A stretch of 64,000 nt of DNA from Kiritimatiellia bacterium (GTDB taxonomy: Bacteria > Verrucomicrobiota > Kiritimatiellia > JAAZAB01). The notes below the pieces were generated by a model. It did not search any database and was not told where the DNA came from. It was given only the letters and a program-made list of their open reading frames with translations. The first letter of the stretch is position 1. Each line of letters starts with the position of its first letter. The stretch is from contig JAQUMN010000001.1 in assembly GCA_028718125.1 (NCBI GenBank), forward strand, positions 62,001-126,000. The letters run 5' to 3'. Positions 51,616 to 60,225 of the stretch are shown here, piece by piece. A program made the translations under genes and the position numbers.

Positions 51616-53388
51616 TTATCCGGCGGGGATTCTGATCGTGAAGGCGCTGCCCTGCCCGGGCTCGCTGGCGACGGTGACCGTGCCGCGATGCGCCAGCACA
51701 ATGTGTTTAACAATGGCCAGGCCCAGACCGGTGCCACCGAGCGTTCGACTGCGGGCCTGGTCCACGCGATAAAACCGTTCGAAGATGCGGGGCAGATGTT
51801 TCTTCTCGATTCCGGGTCCCTGGTCGGCCACTTGGATTTCCACGACGTTGCCGGCCAGGCGGCCGCTGACCAGGACCCGCGCACCATTGGCGCTGAATTT
51901 GATCGCATTGTCGATCAGGTTGCCCATGGCTTGTTCCAGCAAAGCGGCGTTAATGGGGGCCGTGACATCGGCGGGGCATTCCACGACTAGGCTGATTGAC
52001 TTGGCCGCGGCCGCCGTGATGAACGACTGGGCCGCCCGTTGCAGGACGGCGCCGACCGCGCCCGGGTCGAGGGCAATGCGTTTGTGTTCGGCGTCAAATT
52101 CGATCCGCGACAGGTTCAGCAGGTCTTCCACCAGCGCTTCCATACGCTCAACCTGCCGGGTCATCATGGCCATGAACCGCGCGTCCTCCGCCGGATCCAT
52201 CGGCCGGGTATCCGACAGGGTTTCCACGCAGCCCTTGAGGGCGGTAATCGGCGTCTTGAGTTCATGCGATACATTGGCGACGAAGTCGCGGCGGACCGTC
52301 TCCAGACGTTTCAAGCGCGTGATATCGCTCAACACGATCAACGCGCCGATATTGTGGTCCGCGTTGTCCTTCAGGGCCGTGCCGTGCAGTTGAAGGCAAC
52401 GTTCTTCGTTGCCGTAAATGACGATCTCGCCTTCGGCCGAACCTGTTCCCGCAAGGGTGGCGCCGATAAAGGCCTGCAAATCCCGGTTGCGCACGGCTTC
52501 CTGGATACTGCGTCCGCGCGCCTGCTCGGGTGCCAGGTCGAGCAGGCGCGCGGCGGCATGATTAAGATGCAGGATGCATTCGTCACGGTCCACCGCCAAC
52601 ACGCCTTCCATCATGCTTGTCAACACCGCTTCCTGCTCGTTGCGTTGGCGCGTAATGGTACTCAGGCGTTCGCTGAGCTGCTCCGCCATCTGGTTGAGCG
52701 TCCGCGCCAGATCGCCGAGTTCCTCGCTATCGGGCCGCGCGACCCGGGCTTCAAGGTCGCCGCGCGCGATGCGCTCGGCCACCCGGCGCATGTCTTCCAG
52801 GGGACGGCTGATTCGCCGCGAGAGGAGCCACGTGACCACGGCGAACAGGAGGGCGACGATCAGCCAGCCCAGGACGATGTTGCGGACCACCGCATGCAAC
52901 GACCAGTCAATGGCCGTGAGCGGGAGGGAAACTCGCACCACCGCGAGCAGCGTGTTGCCCTGCCGCACGGGGATGGCCAGATACATCAGGCTTTGGCGAC
53001 GGGTATCGCTGAAGCGCACCGCTTGGCCGATTGCGCCTTTCAGCGCCGCGGCGATTTCCGGCCGGTTGCGGTGGTTATCCATGCCGGCGGGATTATCCTC
53101 GGCATCGCCGATCACGCGGCCATCCGGCAGAATAAGCGTGATGCGGGTCGTCATCAGGCGGCCCAATTCTTTGCACAGTCGGTCTGCGGCGCCGCTCGCT
53201 TGTTCCGGCAAAATGGCGGCCGCTTCCCGGGCGACGATCTGGGCGTGCACCATGAGCTCGGCGGCCACCTGTTCTTGATGAAACATTTTAAGCGAATGCG
53301 TGGCATACCACGCCATCGCCGTGAACGCGATCATGGCGCTCAGCAGGAAGGAAACGTAAATCCGCCACATGATTTTTTTACGGCGCAT
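51616..53388 (-). CDS. phoR: phosphate-sensing histidine kinase PhoR
   Basis: The 590-residue kinase has helix 1 at 8-28, a periplasmic sensor region to about 169, helix 2 at 170-189, HAMP (SRRISRPLEDMRRVAERIAR) to about 243, a PAS domain (MMEGVLAVDRDECILHLNHA AA) at 252-360, HisKA with DFVANVSHELKTPITALKG and His375, and HATPase motifs NLIDNAIKFSANGA, QVADQGPGIEKKHLPRIFER FYRVDQARSRTLGGTGLGLA IVK. PhoR phosphorylates PhoB under phosphate starvation. It is 2 bases downstream of phoB. Confidence 0.92.
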   Translation of the reverse strand: MRRKKIMWRIYVSFLLSAMIAFTAMAWYATHSLKMFHQEQVAAELMVHAQIVAREAAAILPEQASGAADRLCKELGRLMTTRITLILPDGRVIGDAEDNPAGMDNHRNRPEIAAALKGAIGQAVRFSDTRRQSLMYLAIPVRQGNTLLAVVRVSLPLTAIDWSLHAVVRNIVLGWLIVALLFAVVTWLLSRRISRPLEDMRRVAERIARGDLEARVARPDSEELGDLARTLNQMAEQLSERLSTITRQRNEQEAVLTSMMEGVLAVDRDECILHLNHAAARLLDLAPEQARGRSIQEAVRNRDLQAFIGATLAGTGSAEGEIVIYGNEERCLQLHGTALKDNADHNIGALIVLSDITRLKRLETVRRDFVANVSHELKTPITALKGCVETLSDTRPMDPAEDARFMAMMTRQVERMEALVEDLLNLSRIEFDAEHKRIALDPGAVGAVLQRAAQSFITAAAAKSISLVVECPADVTAPINAALLEQAMGNLIDNAIKFSANGARVLVSGRLAGNVVEIQVADQGPGIEKKHLPRIFERFYRVDQARSRTLGGTGLGLAIVKHIVLAHRGTVTVASEPGQGSAFTIRIPAG

Positions 53389-53390
53389 GC

Positions 53391-54077
53391 TTATTCCTTA
53401 AAACGATACCCGACACCCCGCACGGTCTCGATATATTCGGCGCGCGGCCCAAGTTTTTTGCGCAAGCCGACAATCTGCACATCAACCGCCCGGTCGGTGA
53501 CAGCGTAATCTTCGCCCCGCACCACGTCAACAATCTGTTCGCGAGTCATAACCCAGCCGGGACGGCGGGCAAGAACATGGAGGATGCGAAGTTCCGAGAA
53601 TGTCATCTCGACCGGTTTGCCCTTGATCAGGACTTCATGCCGCCCGGGATTGATGACCAGATCGTGAATCCGGACCGTTGCATCCGATGCTACCGCAGAC
53701 TGCTTGCGGCGGCGCAAAACGGCATGGACACGGGCCACCAGCACCTTCATGCCAAAGGGTTTCACGATGTAGTCATCCGCCCCCAGCTCCAAGCCGATGA
53801 CGATATCGCTTTCTTCGTTCTTGGCCGTCACCATCATGATGGGGATGGCGCTCGTCCGGGGGTCTTTTTTGAGACGGCGGCAAAGTTCCAGGCCGTTCAA
53901 TCCGGGCAACATCAGGTCCAGCAAAACCAGGGCGGGTATTTTTTGCGAAATGATTTTGAGAGCCTGCTCGCCGTTGGTTGCCGGGGTGACGCTGTAGCCC
54001 TCGCGCGTCAGGTGGTAACGCAGCAGTTCGAGAATATCCTCTTCGTCCTCGACAATGACAATGTGTTCCCTGGCCAT
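53391..54077 (-). CDS. phoB: phosphate response regulator PhoB (OmpR/PhoB family)
   Basis: The 228-residue protein has a receiver domain (HIVIVEDEEDILELLRYHLT REGYSV, VLLDLMLPGLNGLELCRRLK with Asp54, ADDYIVKPFGMKVLVARVHA) and a winged-helix domain (HDLVINPGRHEVLIKGKPVE MTFSELRILHVLARRPGWVM TREQIVDVV, VDVQIVGLRKKLG.. ETVRGVGYRFKE). It activates pst and related genes; the 11-base direct repeats at 50104 and 51487 are plausible targets. It heads the minus-strand Pho block. Confidence 0.92.
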   Translation of the reverse strand: MAREHIVIVEDEEDILELLRYHLTREGYSVTPATNGEQALKIISQKIPALVLLDLMLPGLNGLELCRRLKKDPRTSAIPIMMVTAKNEESDIVIGLELGADDYIVKPFGMKVLVARVHAVLRRRKQSAVASDATVRIHDLVINPGRHEVLIKGKPVEMTFSELRILHVLARRPGWVMTREQIVDVVRGEDYAVTDRAVDVQIVGLRKKLGPRAEYIETVRGVGYRFKE

Positions 54078-54316
54078 AAGGCGCGCCTCCTTCGTAAAAC
54101 CATAAAGGAATGTTAAGGAATTTCAAAAACGCGGCAGTTCCGAATCTCATGGAGGTCGGGACCGTGGCTACAGGATGCATCGCAAAAAATGTAGCCGCCC
54201 TCCCTACTCTAAAAGGTCGGGATTGGGGCGTCCGTTATAGCCTTCTCATTTTAACCTAATTTAATCCGCTCGTTTCCGATTCCTTGCCCCATCCGAACGA
54301 CACGCAAGGCCAGGAG
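54078..54316. other. spacer upstream of phoB, no gene
   Basis: No supported gene. A TAGCC-type inverted pair lies at about 54164-54197 (GTGGCTACAGG ... AAATGTAGCCGCC), related to the families at 9282-9345 and 23436-23496. AT-rich TTTAACCTAATTTAATCCGC near 54249-54268 may hold a promoter. No TCTAAC direct repeat was found. Confidence 0.4.
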
Positions 54317-55498
54317 TCATGCTGTTTTGTTTTTCTGGGCCGTTTTAAGCTGAAACGAAAAAACGGAACCCTTGCCCAGCGTGCTTTCAACCTTAATGGT
54401 CGTGCCGTGAATCCCGGCTATTTCCATGGCAATGGCCAGGCCGAGGCCGGTGCCGCGCTCATTGACGGCCACGGCCTTATTGGAGCGAAAATATTCCTCG
54501 AAAATGCGATGCAGATGTTTTTCATCTATGCCGATGCCGTGGTCGGTGACGGATATGTTAACACGCTCCGGCGGCACGGCCTTGACGGCAATTGAAATCA
54601 TCGAGCCATTGGGCGAATAATAAATCGCATTTTCCAGGAGATTGGAAAGCAAGATAAGAATCTGGTTGCGATTGCACTTCACGGAAACATCATTAAACGT
54701 TTCCGGCACGGATATCTTGATTTCACGGGCAACGGCCAGCGTCCCAAGGTGTTTGACCACCGAGGACACGATGCTGTCAATGGGGCAGACGCTCATCTGG
54801 ATATTTTCTTTGACCAGCGATTTCAAGTTGGCCAGTTCCAGCATGTCCTTGATGGAATCGCTCAGTAGAATGCATCTTTTGTTGATTTTTTCGACAATTG
54901 CCCGCGTCGTTTTCGGGATTTCGCCGGCATAGCCTTCCAGGATCAGGTCGGTGTAGCTCTGGATGGCCGCAAACGGCGCCTTGAGTTGATGGGTGGCATG
55001 CATCAGATATTTGGTTTTTTCGTTATTGATCTGCTGCAGCTTCTCGTTGAGCTTTTCATATTCAATGATTTTTTGCTCAAGGTCCAGGTTGGCCTTTTCC
55101 TGCTCCTGCGTTCGCTCCAATACGCGTTGTTCGAGCATGATGTTATCGTCTTCCAGGCGGTCGGAAACTTCCTGCTGTAAATCGAGCAGGTGAAAAATAA
55201 TGCGGGCGTCTTCCGAACAGATAACCCGGGTGTGTTCCTGCTTTTGCGCAAGGACCTGAGCAAATACCTCCTTGCGGCCGGTTACTTCAAAAATCAGGTC
55301 AATTTCCTTGTCCTGGCAGATTGCGGTCATCTTGGTATGGCATTGAATTCCGTGCTTCCGTGCCAGGACAATTCCGGGAGCGGAAGGATTTACGTCGCAA
55401 ACGTGCTTGGTGACGACGCTCGGCATCTTCAGCAGCGTTTCGAGAATCGCGGTTCCGCCTTTGCCCGCGCCGATAATTGCGATCACTTCGGTTTTCAT
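54317..55498 (-). CDS. sensor histidine kinase with N-terminal Rossmann (NAD(P)-binding-like) domain
   Basis: I start at 55498 (MKTEVIAIIGAGKGGTAILE); a longer reading adds 44 non-conserved residues. Residues 1-115 form a nucleotide-binding Rossmann-type domain: IAIIGAGKGGTAILETLL, CDVNPSAPGIVLARKHGIQC and IDLIFEVTGRKEVFAQVL. A coiled coil follows (about 118-165), then HisKA with KYLMHATHQLKAPFAAIQSY (His170) and HATPase with NLLENAIYYSPNGSMISIAV, DHGIGIDEKHLHRIFEEYFR and NERGTGLGLAIAMEIAG. There is no transmembrane segment, so it is a cytoplasmic sensor, possibly of a dinucleotide or redox ligand. It is divergent from the response regulator at 55621, likely its partner. Confidence 0.8.
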   Translation of the reverse strand: MKTEVIAIIGAGKGGTAILETLLKMPSVVTKHVCDVNPSAPGIVLARKHGIQCHTKMTAICQDKEIDLIFEVTGRKEVFAQVLAQKQEHTRVICSEDARIIFHLLDLQQEVSDRLEDDNIMLEQRVLERTQEQEKANLDLEQKIIEYEKLNEKLQQINNEKTKYLMHATHQLKAPFAAIQSYTDLILEGYAGEIPKTTRAIVEKINKRCILLSDSIKDMLELANLKSLVKENIQMSVCPIDSIVSSVVKHLGTLAVAREIKISVPETFNDVSVKCNRNQILILLSNLLENAIYYSPNGSMISIAVKAVPPERVNISVTDHGIGIDEKHLHRIFEEYFRSNKAVAVNERGTGLGLAIAMEIAGIHGTTIKVESTLGKGSVFSFQLKTAQKNKTA

Positions 55499-55620
55499 GT
55501 GCGGCGAATTGAGTATTTTCCGCGGCGACAGCCGATCATCCGGAGTAAAAAAGACTACCCATGCAACAAGCGGAATGCTATAGTGTTTACCAACAAATTC
55601 TATCACATAAGGACAAAATA

Positions 55621-56031
55621 ATGAAAGCAATATATATTATTGACGATGACAGGAACATCGTTGAAGCCATGAGTATTGTCCTCAAGGCCCATGGCTATGA
55701 AGTGGCGGCTCAATATGACGAGGAGAATGTCATTGAAAATCTTATCGCCCACAAGCCGGATCTGGTGATCCTGGATGTTATCTTTCCGCAGAACCCGAGC
55801 GCCGGTTTCGATATTGCCCGGCAGATCAAGAAAGACAAGGCAACCGCGGCCATACCGATCATCATGCTTTCGGCGATCAATGAAAAAGGAGTCTATGCCG
55901 GCACATTTTCCAATAATGACCGGGACGATGCCTGGCTGCCGGTAGAAGAATTCATCGAGAAACCGATCAAAAACAACCAGCTGTTGCAGACAATCAAGGC
56001 GGTCCTTGAAAAAACGGCGTCCGGCCAGTAG
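55621..56031 (+). CDS. single-domain response regulator
   Basis: The 136-residue CheY-like protein starts at ATG 55621 (MKAIYIIDDDRNIVEAMSIV) with ATAAGGACAA upstream. Acidic pocket DDD at 8-10, phospho-acceptor LVILDVIFP with Asp52, IPIIMLSA with Ser and EFIEKPIKN with the conserved Lys are present. An unusual insertion GVYAGTFSNNDRDDAWLPVE EF lies between beta-4 and the EKP segment. It has no output domain. It is divergent from the Rossmann-domain kinase, 122 bases apart, and is probably phosphorylated by it. Confidence 0.82.
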   Translation: MKAIYIIDDDRNIVEAMSIVLKAHGYEVAAQYDEENVIENLIAHKPDLVILDVIFPQNPSAGFDIARQIKKDKATAAIPIIMLSAINEKGVYAGTFSNNDRDDAWLPVEEFIEKPIKNNQLLQTIKAVLEKTASGQ

Positions 56032-56054
56032 CGGCGCCTTGGGAAACATAGTTT

Positions 56055-57353
56055 ATGAGCATGACTATTACGGAAAAAATCCTGGCGCGCGCGGCGGATA
56101 AGGCCGCGGTAATGCCGGGCGAGAATATCTGGGTTAAGGCCGACATCCTGCTGACGCATGATATCTGCGGTCCGGGCACTATCGGCGTCTTCCAGCGCGA
56201 GTTCGGTCGCCAGGCAAAAGTCTGGGACCGCGAGCGGGTGGTCATCATTCCCGATCATTTTATCTTTACTAAAGATGAAATGTCCCATCGCAACGTGGAA
56301 GGCCTGCGGACTTTTGCCCGTGAGCAAGCGCTCCCCTATTTCTACGATCCCGGCACCCCGACCTACAAGGGCGTTTGCCATGTGGCGCTCCCGCAGGAAG
56401 GCCACGTCCGGCCTGGCGAGGTGATTTTCGGCACGGACTCGCACACCTGCACGCATGGGGCCCTGGGCGCCTTTGCCACGGGCATCGGCAACACCGACGC
56501 CGGCTTCGTAATGGGCACGGGCAAATTGCTGATCAAGGTGCCGCCGACGCTCCGGTTCACGGTCAACGGGCTCAAGCCGGATTACATCATGGGCAAGGAT
56601 ATCATCCTGCGCATCATCGGCGACATCGGGTTTGAAGGGGCCACCTATTGCGCCATGGAATTCCGCGGTGACGCCATCGCGGCGCTGGCCGTCGAGGAAC
56701 GTATGACGATTTGCAACATGGCCATCGAGGCCGGCGGCAAGAACGGCATTATTGCCCCGGACGAAAAGACGCTGACCTATGTGCGCGCGCGCACGTCCAA
56801 GCCCTTTACGCCGCTTTATAGCGACCCGGATTGCGCCGTTGCCAAGGATTATACTTACGATGTTTCCGCCTTTGAGCCCTGCGTGGCCAAGCCCCATTCG
56901 CCCGCCGGATATGCCCCGGCGCGCGAACTCAAGGAGGTCAAAATTGACCGCGCCTATATCGGCTCGTGCACGGGCGGCAAGCTGACCGATTTCATCGCTG
57001 CCGCCGTGATTCTGCAGGGCAAGCGGGTCAGCGTGGACACGTTCCTTGTGCCGGCCACGCAGGAAGTGGCCGCCGGCCTCGCCACCGAGAAGATCAACGG
57101 TGAGAAGCTGACGCAAATTTTCAAGAACGCCGGATGCCTAGATATTGCCCCACCCTCTTGCGCCGCCTGCCTGGGCGGGCCGCCGGACACGTTCGGGCGC
57201 ACGCATGCCAAGGAGGTGGTCATCAGTACGACCAACCGTAATTTCCTCGGGCGGATGGGTTCGGGAGATGCTCCGATCTACCTGGCCTCGCCCCTGACCG
57301 TGGCGGCCTCGGCCGTGACGGGCCGCATCACCGACCCAAGGGAATTTCTCTGA
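56055..57353 (+). CDS. leuC: 3-isopropylmalate dehydratase large subunit
   Basis: The 432-residue aconitase-family protein has ARAADKAAVMPGENIWVKAD, DSHTCTHGALGAFATGIGNT DA, RAYIGSCTGGKLTDFIAAA near residue 300 and APPSCAACLGGPPDTFGRTH near 368, the three cysteine-bearing segments that hold the 4Fe-4S cluster. It isomerises 2- to 3-isopropylmalate in leucine synthesis with LeuD, and belongs to the compact LeuC2/archaeal-type group whose members can also be homoaconitase-like; without leuA/leuB nearby the substrate is assigned by convention. The short upstream gap (23 bases) after the response regulator suggests possible co-transcription. Confidence 0.88.
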   Translation: MSMTITEKILARAADKAAVMPGENIWVKADILLTHDICGPGTIGVFQREFGRQAKVWDRERVVIIPDHFIFTKDEMSHRNVEGLRTFAREQALPYFYDPGTPTYKGVCHVALPQEGHVRPGEVIFGTDSHTCTHGALGAFATGIGNTDAGFVMGTGKLLIKVPPTLRFTVNGLKPDYIMGKDIILRIIGDIGFEGATYCAMEFRGDAIAALAVEERMTICNMAIEAGGKNGIIAPDEKTLTYVRARTSKPFTPLYSDPDCAVAKDYTYDVSAFEPCVAKPHSPAGYAPARELKEVKIDRAYIGSCTGGKLTDFIAAAVILQGKRVSVDTFLVPATQEVAAGLATEKINGEKLTQIFKNAGCLDIAPPSCAACLGGPPDTFGRTHAKEVVISTTNRNFLGRMGSGDAPIYLASPLTVAASAVTGRITDPREFL

Positions 57354-57380
57354 ATTTGTGATTGCCGATTTCCGATTAAT
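57354..57380. repeat. GATTGCCGATTT-type repeat after leuC
   Basis: ATTTGTGATTGCCGATTTCC GATTAAT starts at the leuC stop and belongs to the AATC/GATT low-complexity family also seen at 26730-26758, 57511-57550 and 58124-58150. Confidence 0.45.
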
Positions 57381-57416
57381 GAAAAATTGGCATGACTTAA
57401 GAGGAGGGACAGATAT

Positions 57417-57488
57417 ATGGACGAGGCTGAATTAAAACAGCGCACAAAACAATGTGTGCCTCGAGTGATTAAACGTAATGCTTCTTAA
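57417..57488 (+). pseudogene. truncated four-helix-bundle (S23-type) gene remnant
   Basis: GAGGAGGG precedes an ATG giving MDEAELKQRTKQCVPRVIKR NAS and a stop. MxEAELKxRTKQFALRVIKL is a common start of S23-type four-helix-bundle proteins; here the frame collapses after 23 codons. It lies in the leuC-leuD gap as debris of an inserted gene. An intact relative is at 32920. Confidence 0.6.
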
Positions 57489-57505
57489 CCTTCACAGGAA
57501 CCTGT

Positions 57506-58081
57506 ATGGGTAATCAGAAATCGAAAATCGGCAATCGGCAATCGAAAATTATCCGAAGCTTGGTCTACGTGGTCGGCGACAATATTGACACGGACCAGAT
57601 TATTCCGGCCCAGCACCTGAACCTGGTGCCCACGATTCCGGCGGAATATCGCAAGCTGGGTGCGCTGGCCCTGAGCGGCCTGCCGGCCGACTATCCGCCG
57701 TTTGTCAAACCCGGCGCCATGCAGGCGGAATACGGGATTATCGTGGCCGGTCGGAACTTCGGGTGCGGCTCTTCGCGCGAGCATGCGCCGATTGCCCTGG
57801 GCGCCGCCGGCATCCGGGCAATTGTGGCCGAGTCTTATGCGCGCATATTCTTCCGCAACGCCATTGCCACCGGCGAGCAATACCCGTGCGAGACGGCCGT
57901 CAATCTGAGGACCATCTTCCATACCGGTGACGAAGCGGAAATCCGGCTCGACCGCGAGGAAATCGTGCATGTGAAATCCGGCAAGGTTTTCAAGCTGAAG
58001 TCGCTGGGCGCCGTGATGCCGGTGGTCAGTGCCGGCGGTCTTTTTGGCTATGCGCGCAAAACGGGCATGATCGCCCATTGA
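57506..58081 (+). CDS. leuD: 3-isopropylmalate dehydratase small subunit
   Basis: The 191-residue protein contains VYVVGDNIDTDQIIPAQHLN, AGRNFGCGSSREHAPIALGA and IVAESYARIFFRNAIATGEQ, the LeuD/IPMI swivel-domain landmarks with the FGCGSSREH substrate loop. Residues 2-17 (GNQKSKIGNRQSKIIR) are encoded by an AATC-type low-complexity repeat (57511-57550) and are probably not part of the ancestral protein. AGGA lies 7 bases before the ATG. Partner of leuC upstream, separated by repeat and gene debris. Confidence 0.9.
   Translation: MGNQKSKIGNRQSKIIRSLVYVVGDNIDTDQIIPAQHLNLVPTIPAEYRKLGALALSGLPADYPPFVKPGAMQAEYGIIVAGRNFGCGSSREHAPIALGAAGIRAIVAESYARIFFRNAIATGEQYPCETAVNLRTIFHTGDEAEIRLDREEIVHVKSGKVFKLKSLGAVMPVVSAGGLFGYARKTGMIAH
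57511..57550. repeat. AATC/GGCAATCGG repeat forming the leuD N-terminus
   Basis: AATCAGAAATCGAAAATCGG CAATCGGCAATCGAAAATT is a short-period run whose translation begins the leuD product. Relatives are at 26730-26758, 57354-57380 and 58124-58150. Confidence 0.55.
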
Positions 58082-58123
58082 ATTGCCGACCTGCTTGCAG
58101 CGCTATGCGCAGCATTGCGGGCA

Positions 58124-58184
58124 GGATTCGGATTTGTGATTGCGGATTTTTCATGCCAGAGGCAGATCCGCCTAAGGCGGACAA
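58124..58184. repeat. AATC-type run and CCGCC-type palindrome before the parA fusion
   Basis: GATTCGGATTTGTGATTGCG GATTTT at 58124-58150 belongs to the AATC family. A degenerate CCGCC palindrome copy at 58155-58184 (GCCAGAGGCAGATCCGCC TAAGGCGGACAA) directly follows. The pair lies 13 bases before the next start codon. Confidence 0.5.
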
Positions 58185-58196
58185 TCAGAAATATTC

Positions 58197-60221
58197 ATGA
58201 TGAGCGCCACACGAGTAATAGCCTTTGCCAACCAGAAGGGAGGTGTGGGCAAAACCACGACGGCCGTCAACCTGGCTGCGTGCCTGGCGGAGCGCGGGCA
58301 GGACGTGCTGATCATCGACCTGGATCCGCAGGCCAATGCCACCAGTGCGCTGGGTATTGAAAAGCAACCCGGCCACAGTGTCTATGCCGCGCTTCTCGGC
58401 GAGAGCACGCTCCAGGAAGAAATTATCGGCACGGTGGTGAAGAGCCTTGACCTGATCCCTTCCGAACTGGACCTGGCCGGCGCCGAGGTGGATATCGCCC
58501 GGTCCGAGCACTACCTGCACTGTTTCCAGAAGGCGTTAGCCCCGCTCCTGGCCGGGAACCAATACAACTATATTTTCATTGACTGTCCGCCCTCGCTCGG
58601 AATCCTCACCAGCAACGCGCTCACCGCGGCGCACGCAATGATCATTCCTGTCCAGTGCGAATACCTGGCGCTGGAGGGGCTGAGCATGATCACCCGGATG
58701 ATCGAGCAGTTGCGCGCCGGCGGCGCCAACCCCGGCCTGATCCTGGACGGCATCGTCATGACCATGTTCGATGGCCGCACCAGGCTGTCCCAGCAGGTGA
58801 TCGAGGAAGTGAAAAAGCATTTTGGCGAACGCGTGTATGCGACGGCCATTCCGCGCACCATTCGCCTGAGCGAAGCCCCCAGTTTCGGCCAGCCTATTAT
58901 GCTCTATGATCCACGGGGTACGGGAGCGCTGGCATATCGGGCGCTGGCCAAGGAGTTTTTACGGCGGCATCGAAAGACAGACGACAGACGACAGACAACG
59001 GACGACAGACCGGAAAAGACGGACACTGAAGAAGACAACGGAGGACCGACACCGGAGGCCGGCTTGCCCGCAGAAGCCTTGGCGAAGGCGGGGCGAAAGG
59101 CCAAAGCAGCCGCCCCGCATGTGGCCGTCCCGCAGGCGTTCTCATCCCGGGAACGACTGCGACGCGCATATTTCCGGGAAGAAATGGATCGTCCCGCGGT
59201 TTATGTCCGAACCGGATTCCCCGATCAGGATCCATCCTATGATCCGTTGAAAGCCTGCCTGAGAGAACGAACGGAAATGAAAGTCAACTGGTCCGGGCGC
59301 CGGTTCGAACCCGCCTATTGGACGGAAACGAATCGCGAGCCGTATTCCGAGGATTTTGCGAGGGTAATACAAAGCCTCACGACGCCGAAAGGCAACCTGC
59401 AGGCCACGAGCCTGAAAAGCCTGAAAGGCCAACCCGGTCTGTCTGAAACACATTTTATCAAAACACGGGAAGACGCCGAGATTTGGCTTTCAAGATCACT
59501 GCCTGAAATCCATGGTGACGTAAACTCGTTTTTTGATGCGGAGCAAAAAATCGGTGACCGGGGCATTGTGAATGTCAGTCTGGGCATTAATCCGGCCGGC
59601 GCGGCGGTAGAACTTATGGGATCAGACCAGTTTGCCATGTTCTCGGTAACGGATCGGGACGTGATTCATGCCCTGTGCGAGCGGCAGATGCAGATCATTC
59701 TAAGTGTTGTAAAATTTTTATTGGCGCATAAAGTGGGCCCTTATTTTTGCATGAGCGGCGAAGAATATGTTACCCCGCCGCTCCATGGCCCCGGGGATTT
59801 CAATGATTTCAACGTAAAATACGACAAACCTATCATTGATTTGATTCACGAGGCCCGGGGCCGTGTGCATATCCACTGCCACGGCCGCATCAAGCATGTG
59901 TTCAGCGGATTTATCGATATGGGTGCAGACGTTCTGCATCCCTTCGAGGCGCCGCCCATGGGGAACATCACCGCTGCCGAGGCTAAGGCGCAGGCGCGCG
60001 GCAAGCTGTGTCTCGAAGGCAATATCCAGATCGCGGCGATGTACGAGCACACGCCGGAAGCTATCCGCTCCGAAACGGAAACATTGATCCGCGATGCCTT
60101 TGACGATCACAACGGGCTGATTGTCTGCCCCACGGCCTCGCCCTATATCCGCGGAGCTGGTGCGCAGTGCCTCGAACCGTTCAAGGCGATGATTGATGCG
60201 GTGGTCAACTGGAAGCCCTGA
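58197..60221 (+). CDS. fusion of ParA/Soj partition ATPase and a uroporphyrinogen-decarboxylase-like methyltransferase domain
   Basis: The 674-residue frame is uninterrupted. Residues 1-256 are a complete ParA/Soj: VIAFANQKGGVGKTTTAVNL with the deviant Walker A, VLIIDLDPQANATSALGI, YIFIDCPPSLGILTSNALTA and AIPRTIRLSEAPSFGQPIML, ending GTGALAYRALAKEFLRRH. Residues 257-310 are a Lys/Asp/Thr/Ala-rich linker encoded by two dispersed repeats. Residues 311-674 are a URO-D/MtaA-like TIM barrel: SSRERLRRAYFREEMDRPAV YVRTGFP, KVGPYFCMSGEEYVTPPLHG, GRVHIHCHGRIKHVFSGFID and EAPPMGNITAAEAKAQARGK. The latter family binds corrinoids or methyl donors. No parB is in the window. Function of the fusion is unknown. 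Confidence 0.8.
   Translation: MMSATRVIAFANQKGGVGKTTTAVNLAACLAERGQDVLIIDLDPQANATSALGIEKQPGHSVYAALLGESTLQEEIIGTVVKSLDLIPSELDLAGAEVDIARSEHYLHCFQKALAPLLAGNQYNYIFIDCPPSLGILTSNALTAAHAMIIPVQCEYLALEGLSMITRMIEQLRAGGANPGLILDGIVMTMFDGRTRLSQQVIEEVKKHFGERVYATAIPRTIRLSEAPSFGQPIMLYDPRGTGALAYRALAKEFLRRHRKTDDRRQTTDDRPEKTDTEEDNGGPTPEAGLPAEALAKAGRKAKAAAPHVAVPQAFSSRERLRRAYFREEMDRPAVYVRTGFPDQDPSYDPLKACLRERTEMKVNWSGRRFEPAYWTETNREPYSEDFARVIQSLTTPKGNLQATSLKSLKGQPGLSETHFIKTREDAEIWLSRSLPEIHGDVNSFFDAEQKIGDRGIVNVSLGINPAGAAVELMGSDQFAMFSVTDRDVIHALCERQMQIILSVVKFLLAHKVGPYFCMSGEEYVTPPLHGPGDFNDFNVKYDKPIIDLIHEARGRVHIHCHGRIKHVFSGFIDMGADVLHPFEAPPMGNITAAEAKAQARGKLCLEGNIQIAAMYEHTPEAIRSETETLIRDAFDDHNGLIVCPTASPYIRGAGAQCLEPFKAMIDAVVNWKP
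58973..59095. repeat. repeat-derived linker joining ParA and URO-D domains
   Basis: 58973-59022 is a GAC-periodic run (AAAGACAGACGACAGACGAC AGAC...) translated RKTDDRRQTTDDRPEKT. 59061-59095 is a copy of the AKASAGKP-type repeat (GGCTTGCCCGCAGAAGCCTT GGCGAAGGCGGGG), read here as GLPAEALAKAGR and on the reverse strand as AFAKASAGKP. Two unrelated repeat families next to each other fill the joint. Confidence 0.65.
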
Positions 60222-60225
60222 GCCT

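Noticed and set aside
59296-59315. GGTTCGAACC sequence resembling a tRNA T-loop
   Set aside because: No acceptor, D or anticodon stems around it; it lies in the URO-D coding frame.
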